64,000 bases of DNA, from the NCBI RefSeq assembly GCF_002261215.1, contig NZ_NEVS01000001.1, positions 682,001-746,000 of the forward strand, given 5' to 3'. The DNA is from Bordetella genomosp. 11 (GTDB taxonomy: Bacteria > Pseudomonadota > Gammaproteobacteria > Burkholderiales > Burkholderiaceae_B). How positions within the stretch are numbered: the stretch's first letter is position 1; every line of letters starts with the position of its first letter. Positions 8,698 to 17,768 of this stretch are shown piece after piece. The position numbers and the translations under genes were made by a program. Below the pieces are notes generated by a model that saw only the letters and a program-made list of their open reading frames with translations, searched no databases and had not been told where the DNA came from.

Positions 8698-9594
8698 TCA
8701 GCCCGGAATCGTGCCTTCCGGCAGGTTCGCGCAATGATCGTAGATCGCGCCCGGCCGCGTGAACCAGATCTCGTTGCGGCGGGGATGGTCCACGATGTAT
8801 TTCAGTGCACGCCGCAAGGCTCGCAGGCGATAAGGCTGGCCGCTGACCATCGTGTGCAACGCGATGCCGAACACCAGGGGCTGGGTGGCGCTCTGTTCCA
8901 GCATTTCCTCGAATTGGTCGATGATCATCTGGCCGAACTGGTCCGGCGTGTGCGCGCGCACCAGCATCTGCGGGGAATCGTTCAGTTCCAGCGGATACGG
9001 TACCGACATGATGCGGCCCGCGCGGGTCTTCATCCAGATAGGCTGGTCGTCCGCGGGCCAGTCCATCAGGAACTTGAAGCCGGTTTCCTGCAGCAGGTCG
9101 GGCGTATGGTGGCTGACCGACATCCACGGCGCCATCCAGCCGCGCACTTCCTGGCCGGTATGCTCCAGGATGGATGCCCGCACTTCGGCCAGGTAGCGGG
9201 CCTCGTCGGCTTCCCACATCAGGCCGTGCCGCTCCGCATTGGTGCGGCCGTGGCCGATGAACTCATCGCCGCGCGCCTTGATGGGGCCGATCAGTTCGGG
9301 GCAGTAGTGGAAGATCTCGGTGTTGCACAAGTGAGAGGCCGGCAGGCCCAGCTTGTCCAGCATGTCCAGGATGCGCCACACGCCGATGCGGTTGCCGTAG
9401 TCCGACCACGCGAATGCGCGCTGGTCGGGCGCGGGCAGCGGCACGGTCAGGTTGTGCGTCAAGCCGGTGCCGAATGCGAAGTGCTCGATGTTCAGGCCGA
9501 TGTGCATGGCCAGGCGCTTGCCTTCCGGCCAGGAGTAGTCCTTGCGCGCACCGATGGCGCTGTATGAATAGCGGTTATGGTGGGGCAACAGCAT
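8698..9594 (-). CDS. Polysaccharide deacetylase-family amidohydrolase (PuuE/allantoinase-like)
   Basis: 298 residues, cytoplasmic. The NodB-like fold is visible as GKRLAMHIGLNIEHFAFG, ILDMLDKLGLPASHLCN, EFIGHGRTNAE (zinc-site histidine), GWMAPWMSVSHHTPDLLQETGF and VFGIALHTMVSGQPYR. This subgroup (PuuE, formamide- and cyclic-imide hydrolases) cleaves C-N bonds of rings or amides rather than sugars, which fits a heterocycle-degrading island. The metal-binding Asp of the usual FDFD motif is replaced by NIEH here. The ATG at 9594 has AAGGAAA upstream; a longer frame would run into the operator region. Divergent from the molybdenum hydroxylase genes, with operator-like site B between. Confidence 0.82.
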   Translation of the reverse strand: MLLPHHNRYSYSAIGARKDYSWPEGKRLAMHIGLNIEHFAFGTGLTHNLTVPLPAPDQRAFAWSDYGNRIGVWRILDMLDKLGLPASHLCNTEIFHYCPELIGPIKARGDEFIGHGRTNAERHGLMWEADEARYLAEVRASILEHTGQEVRGWMAPWMSVSHHTPDLLQETGFKFLMDWPADDQPIWMKTRAGRIMSVPYPLELNDSPQMLVRAHTPDQFGQMIIDQFEEMLEQSATQPLVFGIALHTMVSGQPYRLRALRRALKYIVDHPRRNEIWFTRPGAIYDHCANLPEGTIPG

Positions 9595-9672
9595 GGGCGG
9601 TGTTTCCTTTGGAGGTGGCGGCGTGCCGCCTGAGCCTTGGGGTTTACGCTCAGCAGCGCGCGGTAGTGGATG

Positions 9673-9704
9673 TACCAAAAATAGATATAATTCCACAAAT
9701 ATAA
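9673..9704 (+). promoter_or_regulatory. Tandem operator-like motif, site B
   Basis: TACCAAAAAT at 9673 and TTCCACAAAT at 9691, 18 bases apart, in an AT-rich stretch between the divergent deacetylase gene (start 9594) and FAD-subunit gene (start 9731). It could control both directions. Confidence 0.6.
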
Positions 9705-9730
9705 CACTCCGGCCGAACAGGAGATGTGCC

Positions 9731-10591
9731 ATGAAGCCCGGTAAATTCGAGCACTACGAACCGACCTCGATCGATCAGGCGGTGATGATCCTGGCGGACG
9801 TGGCAGACCAGGACGGTCGCGTGCTGGCGGGCGGCCAGACGCTGGTGCCCGCGATGGCGCTGCGGCTGGCGCGGCCGGCCTTCCTGGTGGATATCAACCG
9901 CATCGAGGAACTGCGGCGGGCGGAAGTCCGCGACGGCGCGCTTGAAATCGGCGCCTGTGTGCGTCATGCCGCTTTCCACCAGCCGGTCGTGCCGGGCCCG
10001 CTGGGCCGGCTGCTGGCCCAGGTGGTGCGCCATATCGCCCACCTGCCCATCCGCACCCGTGGCACGTTCTGCGGCAGCATTGCCAACGCGGACCCCGCCT
10101 CGGAATGGTGCCTGGTGTCATCCACCCTGGACGCCGAATTCGTCGTGCGCAGCGTGGGGCGGGAACGCCGGATTCCGGCCGCGGAGTTCTTCCTGGGCTA
10201 TATGGCTACCGCGCTGGAGCCGGCTGAACTGCTGGTGGCCGCGCGCCTGCCCCTGCTGGGCGAGGAAACCCGCTTCGGTTTCGAGGAATACAGCCGCCGC
10301 GCCGGCGATTTCGCGCAGGCGATGGCGCTGGCTGTATTCGAGCTGCATGACGGTGTCATGCGCAACGTGCGCATAGGCGTGGGCGGAGTCGAGGACAGGA
10401 CGCGCCGGCTGGCGGCCGCCGAGGCCTGCCTTGAAGGCATCGCGCCGGACGCGCAGGAATTCCAGCGCGCGGCGGATGCCGCCGCGCAACAGGTACAGCC
10501 GTCGGACAGCGGCGCAGACGAGCAGGCGTACCGGCGCGACCTGGTGCGTGCCGTGGTGCGCCGCGCGCTGGACAAGGGGATGCAGCAATGA
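9731..10591 (+). CDS. Molybdenum hydroxylase FAD-binding subunit (CoxM/CutM type), set 1
   Basis: 286 residues. The FAD pyrophosphate-binding block is AGGQTLVPAMALRLARPAFL at about residues 36-55, and the second flavin block is TRGTFCGSIANADPASEW at about 113-130; the C-terminal CO-dehydrogenase flavoprotein domain follows. In xanthine dehydrogenase-family enzymes this medium subunit takes electrons from the 2Fe-2S subunit. ATG at 9731 has AGGAG upstream. Its stop overlaps the next ATG (ATGA), so translation of the three subunits is coupled. FCGS replaces the more usual IGGS. Substrate not deducible. Confidence 0.9.
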   Translation: MKPGKFEHYEPTSIDQAVMILADVADQDGRVLAGGQTLVPAMALRLARPAFLVDINRIEELRRAEVRDGALEIGACVRHAAFHQPVVPGPLGRLLAQVVRHIAHLPIRTRGTFCGSIANADPASEWCLVSSTLDAEFVVRSVGRERRIPAAEFFLGYMATALEPAELLVAARLPLLGEETRFGFEEYSRRAGDFAQAMALAVFELHDGVMRNVRIGVGGVEDRTRRLAAAEACLEGIAPDAQEFQRAADAAAQQVQPSDSGADEQAYRRDLVRAVVRRALDKGMQQ

Positions 10592-11073
10592 GTCAACGCG
10601 ACGTGGTTCTTTCCATCAACGGTGTCGACTACCCCATACGGGTAGAGCCGCGCCGTACCCTGGTCGATGCCATTCGCGACGACTGCGGGCAGACTGGCAC
10701 CCATGCCGGCTGCGAGCACGGCGTGTGCGGCGCCTGCACGGTCCTGGTGGACGGCGAGCCGGTGCGTTCATGCCTGATGTTCGCGGCGCAGGCCGAGGGG
10801 GCGCAGATCCGCACCGTGGAGGGGCTGGCGTGCGAGGGCCGCTTTCATCCGCTGCAGCAGGCCTTCATGGATCACCATGCGCTGCAATGCGGGTTCTGCA
10901 CGCCGGGCTTCCTGATGCTTGCGACCGGCCTGCTCGAACGGCAGCCCGATATCAGCGACGAGGATCTGCTGGACGCGCTCTCGTCCAATCTGTGCCGCTG
11001 CACGGGATACAAGAACATACTCGCCGCCGTGCGTGCCGCGCGCGCAAGCATGGCGCAGGGGGCGGCGGCATGA
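10588..11073 (+). CDS. Molybdenum hydroxylase 2Fe-2S subunit (CoxS/CutS type), set 1
   Basis: 161 residues, the normal size. The plant-ferredoxin-like cluster is bound by CEHGVCGACTVLVDG plus the Cys of RSCLM, and the second helical cluster by CGFCTPGFLM and LCRCTGYKNI. The subunit shuttles electrons from the molybdenum site to FAD, in the cytoplasm. It overlaps the FAD-subunit stop by four bases and the large-subunit ATG by four bases, giving the compact order medium-small-large. Confidence 0.95.
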   Translation: MSQRDVVLSINGVDYPIRVEPRRTLVDAIRDDCGQTGTHAGCEHGVCGACTVLVDGEPVRSCLMFAAQAEGAQIRTVEGLACEGRFHPLQQAFMDHHALQCGFCTPGFLMLATGLLERQPDISDEDLLDALSSNLCRCTGYKNILAAVRAARASMAQGAAA

Positions 11074-13415
11074 GCGCCCACGCCGAATCCGAGGTCCGCC
11101 AGCAGCGCGCCGAAGGCGTGCAGGTCGTGGGGCAGTCCGTGACGCGGCTGGAGGATCCCCCATTGGTGCGCGGCGAGGCCTGCTTCGCCGGCGACGTGAA
11201 TTTCCCGCGCCAGCTGCACATGCGGGTGGTGCGTTCGCAAGTGGCCCACGGCCGCATCCTATCCATCGATACCGCGGAAGCCCTGGCGCTCAAAGGCGTG
11301 ACGTCCGTGTGGACCGGCGCGGACGTGGCGTCGATTCCGCCGATTCCGTTCCGAGCCACCAAGGTGACCGGGCTGGAGCCCTATTGCCAGCCCATCCTGG
11401 CGCAGGAGCGCGTGCGCTATGTGGGCGAGCCGGTGGCAGTGGTCTTTGCCGAGGACGCCTATCTGGCGGAAGACGCGGCCGAACTGGTGCTGGCCGACAT
11501 CGAGGTGTTGCCGCCCGTCATGTTTGCCGACGCCGAGCCGGGCGAATTCCTGCCGGGCCTGAGCACCGAGCCGACCGTCATTCGCAAGGGCTATGGCGAT
11601 GTGGCCGCGGCGTTCGCTGCCGCGCATGACGTCGTGGCGCTGGACCTGTCGGTGGGCCGGCATTCCGGCGTGCCGCTGGAGTGCCGCGGTGCCGTCGCGC
11701 GATACGACGCGGCGCGCGACGTGCTGGAGATGTACGGGGCGGCCAAGAAATCGCACTGGAATCGTGACGAAATGGCCAAAATGCTGGGCCGCAGCCCGTC
11801 CAGCTTCCATTTGTACGAAGGCCATGTCGGCGGCGGTTTCGGCGTGCGTGGCGAAATCTATCCGGAAGACGTGCTGGTATGCCTGGGCGCGTTGCGCCTG
11901 CGGCGGCCCGTGAAGTGGCAGGAGGATCGCCGCGAGAACCTGATGGCGACCAATCATTCGCGTGAGCAGCGCCACCTGGTGGAAGCAGCCATCGACGCGG
12001 ACGGCCGCATCCTGGGCATCCGCAACAAGTTCTTCCATGCGCAGGGCGCCTACTCGCGCACGCATGGCGCGCGGGTGGCCGACATGTCGGCGGGGCTGCT
12101 GCTCGGACCCTACAGGGTGCCGGCCTACGAGGTGGCCGGCCACTTCCGCCTGGTTAACAAGACGCCCGCGGCCACCTACCGCTCGCCGGGCCGTTATGAA
12201 ACCACGTTCGTGCGCGAGCGCCTGATGGATGCAATAGCGCGGCGCGTGGGCATCGACCCCGTGCAGGCGCGCCGCCGCAACCTGATCCGTGCCGATGAAA
12301 TGCCCTATGCGCGGCCGTTGGATGCGCTGGGCACCGACGTCGTCCTGGATTCGGGCGACTACGACGGACTGATGGACAAGACTCTGGCGCGCCTCGATTG
12401 GGATCGTCTGCAGGCCGAACTGGCGCGCAGGCGCGCGGCCGGCGAGTACGTGGGACTGGGCCTGGCGATGTTCGTCGAGAAGTCCGGACTGGGCCCTTCC
12501 GATATGGTCCGGCTGACGGTGGACGTGACCGGCGCCGTCGAGCTCGTGACCGGAGCGGGCTCGGTCGGGCAGGGCATGGAGACTGTACTCGCTCAGATCT
12601 GCGCGCAGGAATTGGGCGTGGACTACCGCCGCGTGCGCGTGCATCACGGCCGTACCGACCTGATCGAGTTCGGCAACGGTGCGCATGCTTCTCGCGTGAC
12701 GGTGATGTCGGGCTCGGCCACGCAGATTGCCGCGCGCAAGGTGCGCGCCAAGGCGCTGGGCGTGGCGGCCAGGATGCTGGACACCACGCCGGACGAGCTG
12801 GAAATCGTCGACGGCCAGGTGCGCCCGCGCGGCGGCGCGGGCGGGCCGGCGACGACCCTGGCGGACGTGGCGCGCTACCTGCATCCCTCGTCCCGCACCA
12901 GCGACGGCCATGAGCCCGGCCTGTCGGCCGAGGGCTGGTTCTACAGCGATCACATGAACTATCCCTACGGGGTGCATGCCGCGCAGGTGCGCGTGGACGG
13001 CGCTACCGGCCAGGTGGTCGTCGAGAAATACCTGGTGGCCTATGACGTGGGCCGCGCGGTAAACCCCATGCTGATCGACGGGCAGATCGTCGGCGGGCTG
13101 GCCCAGGGCCTGGGCGGCGCGCTGTTCGAGGAATTTACCTACGACGAGGCCGGCCAGCCCTTGTCGACCACCTTCGCCGACTACGTCATGGTCAGCGCGC
13201 ACGAGATGCCCGACGTCGACGTGCTGATCACCGAGGACGCGCCCAGTCCGCTGAACCCGATGGGACTGAAAGGGGCGGGCGAGGGCGGCACGAACGGCGT
13301 GGGCGCGGCGGTTGCCGCGGCGGTCGACGATGCGCTGCAGGCGCCGGGTTTCGTTACCCGCCTGCCGATCAAGGCAATGCGGGTGCGGCAACTCCTGGCC
13401 AGCCGTGCACTGTAA
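11070..13415 (+). CDS. Molybdenum hydroxylase molybdopterin-binding large subunit (CoxL/CutL type), set 1
   Basis: 781 residues, full length. It begins with VGQSVTRLEDPPLVRGEACFAGD, the usual N-terminal block, and ends with the catalytic-Glu region GLKGAGEGGTNGVGAAVAAA. GHVGGGFGVRGEIYPED is the first molybdopterin-contact block. The active-site loop reads ATYRSPGRYE; the AYxCSFR loop of true CO dehydrogenase is absent, so this is an aldehyde oxidase/xanthine dehydrogenase-type hydroxylase acting on an organic substrate. The ATG at 11070 overlaps the 2Fe-2S gene stop. Long opposite-strand frames here are GC-driven shadows. Confidence 0.93.
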   Translation: MSAHAESEVRQQRAEGVQVVGQSVTRLEDPPLVRGEACFAGDVNFPRQLHMRVVRSQVAHGRILSIDTAEALALKGVTSVWTGADVASIPPIPFRATKVTGLEPYCQPILAQERVRYVGEPVAVVFAEDAYLAEDAAELVLADIEVLPPVMFADAEPGEFLPGLSTEPTVIRKGYGDVAAAFAAAHDVVALDLSVGRHSGVPLECRGAVARYDAARDVLEMYGAAKKSHWNRDEMAKMLGRSPSSFHLYEGHVGGGFGVRGEIYPEDVLVCLGALRLRRPVKWQEDRRENLMATNHSREQRHLVEAAIDADGRILGIRNKFFHAQGAYSRTHGARVADMSAGLLLGPYRVPAYEVAGHFRLVNKTPAATYRSPGRYETTFVRERLMDAIARRVGIDPVQARRRNLIRADEMPYARPLDALGTDVVLDSGDYDGLMDKTLARLDWDRLQAELARRRAAGEYVGLGLAMFVEKSGLGPSDMVRLTVDVTGAVELVTGAGSVGQGMETVLAQICAQELGVDYRRVRVHHGRTDLIEFGNGAHASRVTVMSGSATQIAARKVRAKALGVAARMLDTTPDELEIVDGQVRPRGGAGGPATTLADVARYLHPSSRTSDGHEPGLSAEGWFYSDHMNYPYGVHAAQVRVDGATGQVVVEKYLVAYDVGRAVNPMLIDGQIVGGLAQGLGGALFEEFTYDEAGQPLSTTFADYVMVSAHEMPDVDVLITEDAPSPLNPMGLKGAGEGGTNGVGAAVAAAVDDALQAPGFVTRLPIKAMRVRQLLASRAL

Positions 13416-13416
13416 A

Positions 13417-13444
13417 AGTTTTGGTAAAAATATTGATTTTGGTA
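13417..13444 (-). promoter_or_regulatory. Tandem operator-like motif, site C
   Basis: On the minus strand, TACCAAAATC (starting at 13444) and TACCAAAACT (starting at 13426), 18 bases apart. It directly follows the large-subunit stop codon and precedes the CoxG-like gene, so a separate promoter probably starts there. Confidence 0.6.
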
Positions 13445-13559
13445 CTTGCCGGGTTAAACTATCCGGCAATTCCAGTCCGCGTCGCCGATGCCTGGCGGCG
13501 ATACCGCCGCCGGACCAGGCATATCGACAGGGCAGGACAGACCCGCTGGAGGAGCATCA

Positions 13560-14213
13560 ATGCAGTTCACCAACGAATTCGACGTTTCCCTGCCGCCTGC
13601 CCAGGCCTGGCCGGTGCTCATGGATATCGAGCGCATCGTGCCCTGCATGCCCGGCGCCGAATTGGTCGAGATCATCGACGAGAAAACCTTCAAGGGCAAA
13701 GTGGCGGTGAAGCTGGGCCCGGTCGCGCTGGTCTTCGTGTGCAACGCCGCGTTCGAAGAAGTGGACAACGATGCGCACAAGGCCCGCATCAAGGCGTCAG
13801 GGTCCGACTCCAAGGGCCGCGGCAACGCCAACACCGTTATCGAATTCCGCTTGCAGCCCAGCGCCAAGGGCTCGCGGGTCATCATCGACACCGATCTGAC
13901 GCTGTCGGGTGCCGTGGCGCAGTACGGCCGCGGCGTCGGCATGATCCAGACCGTCGCCAACCAGATCATCTCGCAGTTCTCCAAAAACCTGGAGGCACAG
14001 ATCTCGGCCGGCCGCGCGGAAGAGGCCGCCGCGCCCGCACCCGCGGCCGCCGCGCCTGCGCAGAATGGCGAGGCCCCCGCGGCGACCCCGACCCCGGCTC
14101 CGGCTGCGCGCCGCCCGCCGCCGCCGCCCGCCAAGCCGATCAGCGGTTTCTCGCTGATCCTGTCGTCGCTGTGGGCCATGGTGCGCGGCTGGTTCGGCGG
14201 TTCGCGGCAGTAA
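13560..14213 (+). CDS. CoxG-like SRPBCC family protein with C-terminal membrane anchor
   Basis: 217 residues. Residues 1-150 form a CoxG/SRPBCC domain (FDVSLPPAQAWPVLMDIERI, CMPGAELVE, GKVAVKLGPV, GVAQYGRG-type end at SGAVAQYGRGVGMIQTVANQ). A Pro/Ala-rich linker (about 153-193) leads to a hydrophobic tail GFSLILSSLWAMVRGWFGG. Known CoxG recruits CO dehydrogenase to the membrane through such a tail, so this protein may tether the set 1 hydroxylase to the respiratory chain. The ATG at 13560 has GGAGG ten bases upstream. Site C lies in its leader. Confidence 0.88.
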   Translation: MQFTNEFDVSLPPAQAWPVLMDIERIVPCMPGAELVEIIDEKTFKGKVAVKLGPVALVFVCNAAFEEVDNDAHKARIKASGSDSKGRGNANTVIEFRLQPSAKGSRVIIDTDLTLSGAVAQYGRGVGMIQTVANQIISQFSKNLEAQISAGRAEEAAAPAPAAAAPAQNGEAPAATPTPAPAARRPPPPPAKPISGFSLILSSLWAMVRGWFGGSRQ

Positions 14214-14304
14214 GCATCCGTCGGAAACCGCGCGCAAGGCCGTGTCGCGCGCGACGCCGCGCTGCCGGTGGGCGTCCGGCGAACGGACGAGAGCGTCAGC
14301 GAAG

Positions 14305-14331
14305 TAACAAAAAAGATAATTTTCCTGAATT
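14305..14331 (+). promoter_or_regulatory. Tandem operator-like motif, site E (weaker)
   Basis: TAACAAAAAA at 14305 and TTCCTGAATT at 14322, 17 bases apart, in an AT-rich patch upstream of the acyl-CoA ligase. It aligns with site B over about 30 bases with a few mismatches. It overlaps an in-frame ATG at 14333, which argues that translation starts further downstream. Confidence 0.45.
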
Positions 14332-14374
14332 TATGCTGTTGTTGCAGGGTAAACGCCTGCCTCCGGAGTTCTTC

Positions 14375-16075
14375 TTGACCAAGCCCCTGATCAACACCGT
14401 GCTGACCCTGCTGAGCGCCGAGCGGATGGCCGCGTTCTACCAGGCGGGTTTTTGGCGGGACGAGACCATTTACATGGCCGCGCGCCGCCACGCGCAGGCG
14501 CGCCCGCAGGCCTGCGCGGTGCGCGATCGTTCGCGCCGCCTGACCTACGCCGAACTTATCGCGGCCGCCGACAGGCTGGCAGCCAGCCTGCATGCCGCCG
14601 GCGTGCGCGCGGGCCAGCGCGTCGGCGTGTGGATGTCCAGCCGCGTCGAGACCGCGATTGCCTTGCTGGCATGTTCGCGCAACGCCTATGCGTGCTGCCC
14701 GTCGCTGCACCGCGACCACACGGCGCAAGATGTGCTGGCGCTGATGGAGAGCGTGGGGGCGGTGGCGTTTATCGGCGAGGCCGGCTACGGCGCGGACGCG
14801 GCGCGCAACGACATATTCGCGATGATCGGCCAGGTGCAAACCATGCGCCGCATCGTTCGCCTGGATGCAGTCGCCGGCGAGGGTATCGATGGATTCGATG
14901 CGGCCGTTCAGGCCGCGGGCCTGTCCACCGAGCAGGCCGCCGAGGCGGTGGATTACTCGACCGACCCGGATCGCCTGGTCTACCTGGCCTTCACGTCGGG
15001 CACCACCGGCGCACCCAAGGGCGTCATGCACAGCGACAATACGCTGCTGGCCAACGCGCGCGCCATTGCGCAGGACTGGAATTTCGGTCCCGCGTCCGTC
15101 ATCTACACCATGAGCCCGCTCAGCCATAACCTGGGCCTGGGTGCGCTGATCAGCGCGCTGGCCACCGGCGGCGAACTGGTCGTGCACGACCTGCCGCGCG
15201 GCGGCAGCGTACTGGATCGCCTGCTGGAGACCGGCGCGACCTTCCTGTTCGGCGTGCCTACGCATGCCATCGACCTGCTGGCCGAATTGAAGGCACGCGG
15301 GTTGGAGAAAGTGGGGGCGCTGCAGGGATTTCGCATCTCGGGCGCTGCCGCGCCGCAGGAAGTGGTGGCCGACCTGCTGCGCTACGGCGTCACGCCGCAA
15401 AGCGGCTACGGCATGACCGAAGCATGTTCGCATCACTACACCCTGCCGGGCGACTCGCCGCGCCGCATTATCGAAACCTCGGGGCGCGCCTGCGCCAGCT
15501 ATGAAGTAAAGATCTGGTCCGCGGACGATCCCGATGTCGAGCTGCCCATCGGCGAGACCGGACAGATCGGCGGGCGCGGCGCCAGCCTGATGCTGGGCTA
15601 CTTCGACAACCAGAAGGCGACCGAGGCATCGTTCAACGCGCACGGCTGGTTCATGACGGGCGACATGGGCAGGCTGGACGCCGATGGTTACCTGGTCATT
15701 ACCGGCCGCAAGAAAGACCTGATCATTCGTGGCGGCCACAACATTTATCCGGCCCGCATCGAAAACCTGGCCATGCAGCATCCGGCGGTGGCACGCGCCG
15801 CCGTCCTGCCCGTGCCCGATGCGCGGCTGGGCGAGAAAGTCTGCCTGGCCGTCACGTTGCGGCCCGGCTGCGAGGCCGGCGCGGACGATTTGCTGCAGCA
15901 CCTGGATGCTTCGGGCCTGTCGCGCTACGACATGCCCGAGTACTACGTGCAACTGGACAACATCCCGCTGACGGCCAGCGGCAAGATTTTCAAGCGCGAC
16001 CTGGTGGAGGACGTGAAGGCGGGCCGCATGCAGGTGCAGCCGGTACGTTGGCGGCCGCTGGAGAAACAGGCGTGA
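14375..16075 (+). CDS. AMP-forming acyl-CoA synthetase/ligase
   Basis: 566 residues from a TTG at 14375, which has GGAG seven bases upstream; an in-frame ATG at 14333 would add 14 residues but has no ribosome site. P-loop FTSGTTGAPKGVMHS starts at residue 206; other ANL-family blocks are GYGMTEACSHH, the hinge-like TGRKKDLIIRGGHNIYP and the C-terminal catalytic Lys in LTASGKIFKRDL. It activates a carboxylic acid with ATP and CoA in the cytoplasm; the acid is unknown but is presumably a ring-derived product of the island. The stop overlaps the thioesterase ATG (TGATG). Confidence 0.9.
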   Translation: MTKPLINTVLTLLSAERMAAFYQAGFWRDETIYMAARRHAQARPQACAVRDRSRRLTYAELIAAADRLAASLHAAGVRAGQRVGVWMSSRVETAIALLACSRNAYACCPSLHRDHTAQDVLALMESVGAVAFIGEAGYGADAARNDIFAMIGQVQTMRRIVRLDAVAGEGIDGFDAAVQAAGLSTEQAAEAVDYSTDPDRLVYLAFTSGTTGAPKGVMHSDNTLLANARAIAQDWNFGPASVIYTMSPLSHNLGLGALISALATGGELVVHDLPRGGSVLDRLLETGATFLFGVPTHAIDLLAELKARGLEKVGALQGFRISGAAAPQEVVADLLRYGVTPQSGYGMTEACSHHYTLPGDSPRRIIETSGRACASYEVKIWSADDPDVELPIGETGQIGGRGASLMLGYFDNQKATEASFNAHGWFMTGDMGRLDADGYLVITGRKKDLIIRGGHNIYPARIENLAMQHPAVARAAVLPVPDARLGEKVCLAVTLRPGCEAGADDLLQHLDASGLSRYDMPEYYVQLDNIPLTASGKIFKRDLVEDVKAGRMQVQPVRWRPLEKQA

Positions 16076-16614
16076 TGAGCGGCCTGCCTTTCGGTGCCAA
16101 GGCCGATGATGCCGCCGCGCCCGGTCCGGCATCCGTCGTTACGCCCGCCGCGGACGGGGCAGCCGATGGCATCGCAGCGGCCGGCACCCTCGACAACGCC
16201 GCGCTGCTGCAGCGGCTGCGGCACGAACTCGCGCATCCGCCTTTCCATGCCCTGCTCAGGCCACAGGCCGTTGCCGTGGACGCCGGGACCGGCACCGTCG
16301 TCATCCGCCTGCCCTACGATCCGTCGTTGCGCGGCGCCGCCGGCATGGACTTCATCCATGGCGGCGTCATCGCGGCCTTGATCGACATGGCCGCGCATGC
16401 CGCGGTGGCCGTGCAGACCGGCCGCATGGCGCCAACCGTCGATTTGCGCATCGACTACCTGCGCCCCGCGCCCGGCGCGGACCTTATCGCGACCGCGCGC
16501 GTGCTCAGGCTCGGCCGCGCCATCGCGCGCGCCGACGTGGAAGTGGGCGGGGCCGGCACGCAACCCTACGCCGTGGGCCGCGGCACCTTCAGCACGCTGG
16601 CCCCCGGGGCCTGA
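16075..16614 (+). CDS. PaaI-type hotdog thioesterase
   Basis: 179 residues. After a poorly conserved Ala-rich N-terminus of about 35 residues comes a hotdog domain with FIHGGVIAALIDMAAHAAVA, the HGG motif and central helix of PaaI thioesterases, and TVDLRIDYLRPA. Such enzymes hydrolyse aryl- or acyl-CoA thioesters, often rescuing CoA from dead-end products. The gene overlaps the stop of the acyl-CoA ligase gene, so both act on the same CoA pool. The N-terminal extension is longer than in PaaI itself. Confidence 0.87.
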   Translation: MSGLPFGAKADDAAAPGPASVVTPAADGAADGIAAAGTLDNAALLQRLRHELAHPPFHALLRPQAVAVDAGTGTVVIRLPYDPSLRGAAGMDFIHGGVIAALIDMAAHAAVAVQTGRMAPTVDLRIDYLRPAPGADLIATARVLRLGRAIARADVEVGGAGTQPYAVGRGTFSTLAPGA

Positions 16615-16642
16615 CCCGTACCGCAGCAAGGAAGACCACGCC

Positions 16643-17644
16643 ATGCAAGCAGTCATCATCCGTGAATTCGGCTCCATCGACGAGCTGAAGATCGAAGAGG
16701 TACCCGATCCCGTGCCCGCCGCGGGCCAGGTACTGATCGACGTGCAGGCCACCGCGGCCAATTTCGTCGACCTGCTGGTCATCAGCGGCAAGTACCAGTT
16801 CCTGCCGCCAAGGCCTTTCTCGCCTGGCAAGCTGCCCACGGGCACCGTCGCCGCGTTGGGCGAGGGCGTAAGCAATCTGAAGGTGGGCGACCGCGTGCTG
16901 ACGCTGGCCGAGCATGGCGGATATGCGGAGAAGGCGGTCGTGGCCGCCAAAGACTGTTTTCTTCTGCCGGACGGCCTGTCGTTCGTCGACGCCGCTGCGA
17001 TGGCACTGGCGTTCGACACCGCCTGGTTCGCGCTGTGCGAGCGTGGCCGCGCGAAAGCCGGTGAAACGGTGCTGGTGCTGGGCGCGTCCGGCGGCGTGGG
17101 CCTGGCCGCGGTGCAACTGGGCAAGGCCTATGGGTTGAAGGTGCTGGCAGGTATCGCCAATTCGCAGAAGGCCGACATGGTGCGCGCCGCGGGCGCCGAT
17201 GCCATCGTCGACCTGTCGGTACCAGACCTGCGCGACAATCTGCGCGAACAGGTGCATGCGTTGACCGGCGGTGCCGGGGCCGACATCGTGCTGGACCCGC
17301 TGGGCGATGATATTTTCGATGCGGCCATCCGTGCCGTCGCATGGCGCGGCCGCTATGTGGTGATCGGCTTCGCGGCCGGCCGCATTCCCACGCTGAAGGT
17401 CAACTACGTGATGTTGAAGAACATGGAGGTCAGCGGCGTGCAGGTCAGCGACTACCGCAAACGCGCCCCGGCCGAGATGGCGCATTGCCTGGCGGAGATT
17501 TTCCGTCTGTACCAGGAGGGCAGGCTGACCGCGCCGCCCGTCGCCACCTTCGCCCTGGCCGATGTCAAGACCGCGCTGCACCAGTTGCAGGACCGTACCG
17601 CCCGCGGCCGGCAGATACTGATTCCTTCGGCAAAAAAGGGCTGA
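16643..17644 (+). CDS. Quinone oxidoreductase-like medium-chain dehydrogenase (zinc-free MDR)
   Basis: 333 residues. It has a GroES-like N-terminal domain (MQAVIIREFGSIDELKIEEV, NFVDLLVISGKYQ) and a Rossmann domain with VLVLGASGGVGLAAVQLGK at about 142-160. The zinc-binding cysteines of alcohol dehydrogenases are missing, which places it with NADPH:quinone oxidoreductases and enoyl reductases. In this cluster it may reduce a double bond of a CoA-bound intermediate. ATG at 16643, AAGGAAG upstream, 28 bases after the thioesterase stop: same operon. Confidence 0.88.
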   Translation: MQAVIIREFGSIDELKIEEVPDPVPAAGQVLIDVQATAANFVDLLVISGKYQFLPPRPFSPGKLPTGTVAALGEGVSNLKVGDRVLTLAEHGGYAEKAVVAAKDCFLLPDGLSFVDAAAMALAFDTAWFALCERGRAKAGETVLVLGASGGVGLAAVQLGKAYGLKVLAGIANSQKADMVRAAGADAIVDLSVPDLRDNLREQVHALTGGAGADIVLDPLGDDIFDAAIRAVAWRGRYVVIGFAAGRIPTLKVNYVMLKNMEVSGVQVSDYRKRAPAEMAHCLAEIFRLYQEGRLTAPPVATFALADVKTALHQLQDRTARGRQILIPSAKKG

Positions 17645-17768
17645 AACGGATGCCGCGCGGCCTCGCCCGGCCACGCGGCCACGCAAGTGCCGCGTTGTAC
17701 TATGACGCCCGGGAAATCGGTAAGGGCCGGGCACACTATGCAATGCTCCGCTCGTGTGGAGGGATCGA

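Noticed and set aside
11259..13469. Long open frame on the minus strand (736 residues) over the hydroxylase large subunit gene
   Set aside because: It lies fully opposite a gene with clear family motifs, has no domain signature and is the kind of shadow frame expected in GC-rich DNA.
13454..16132. Long open frame on the minus strand (892 residues) opposite the CoxG-like and acyl-CoA ligase genes
   Set aside because: No motifs; its composition is the complement of well-supported genes on the plus strand.
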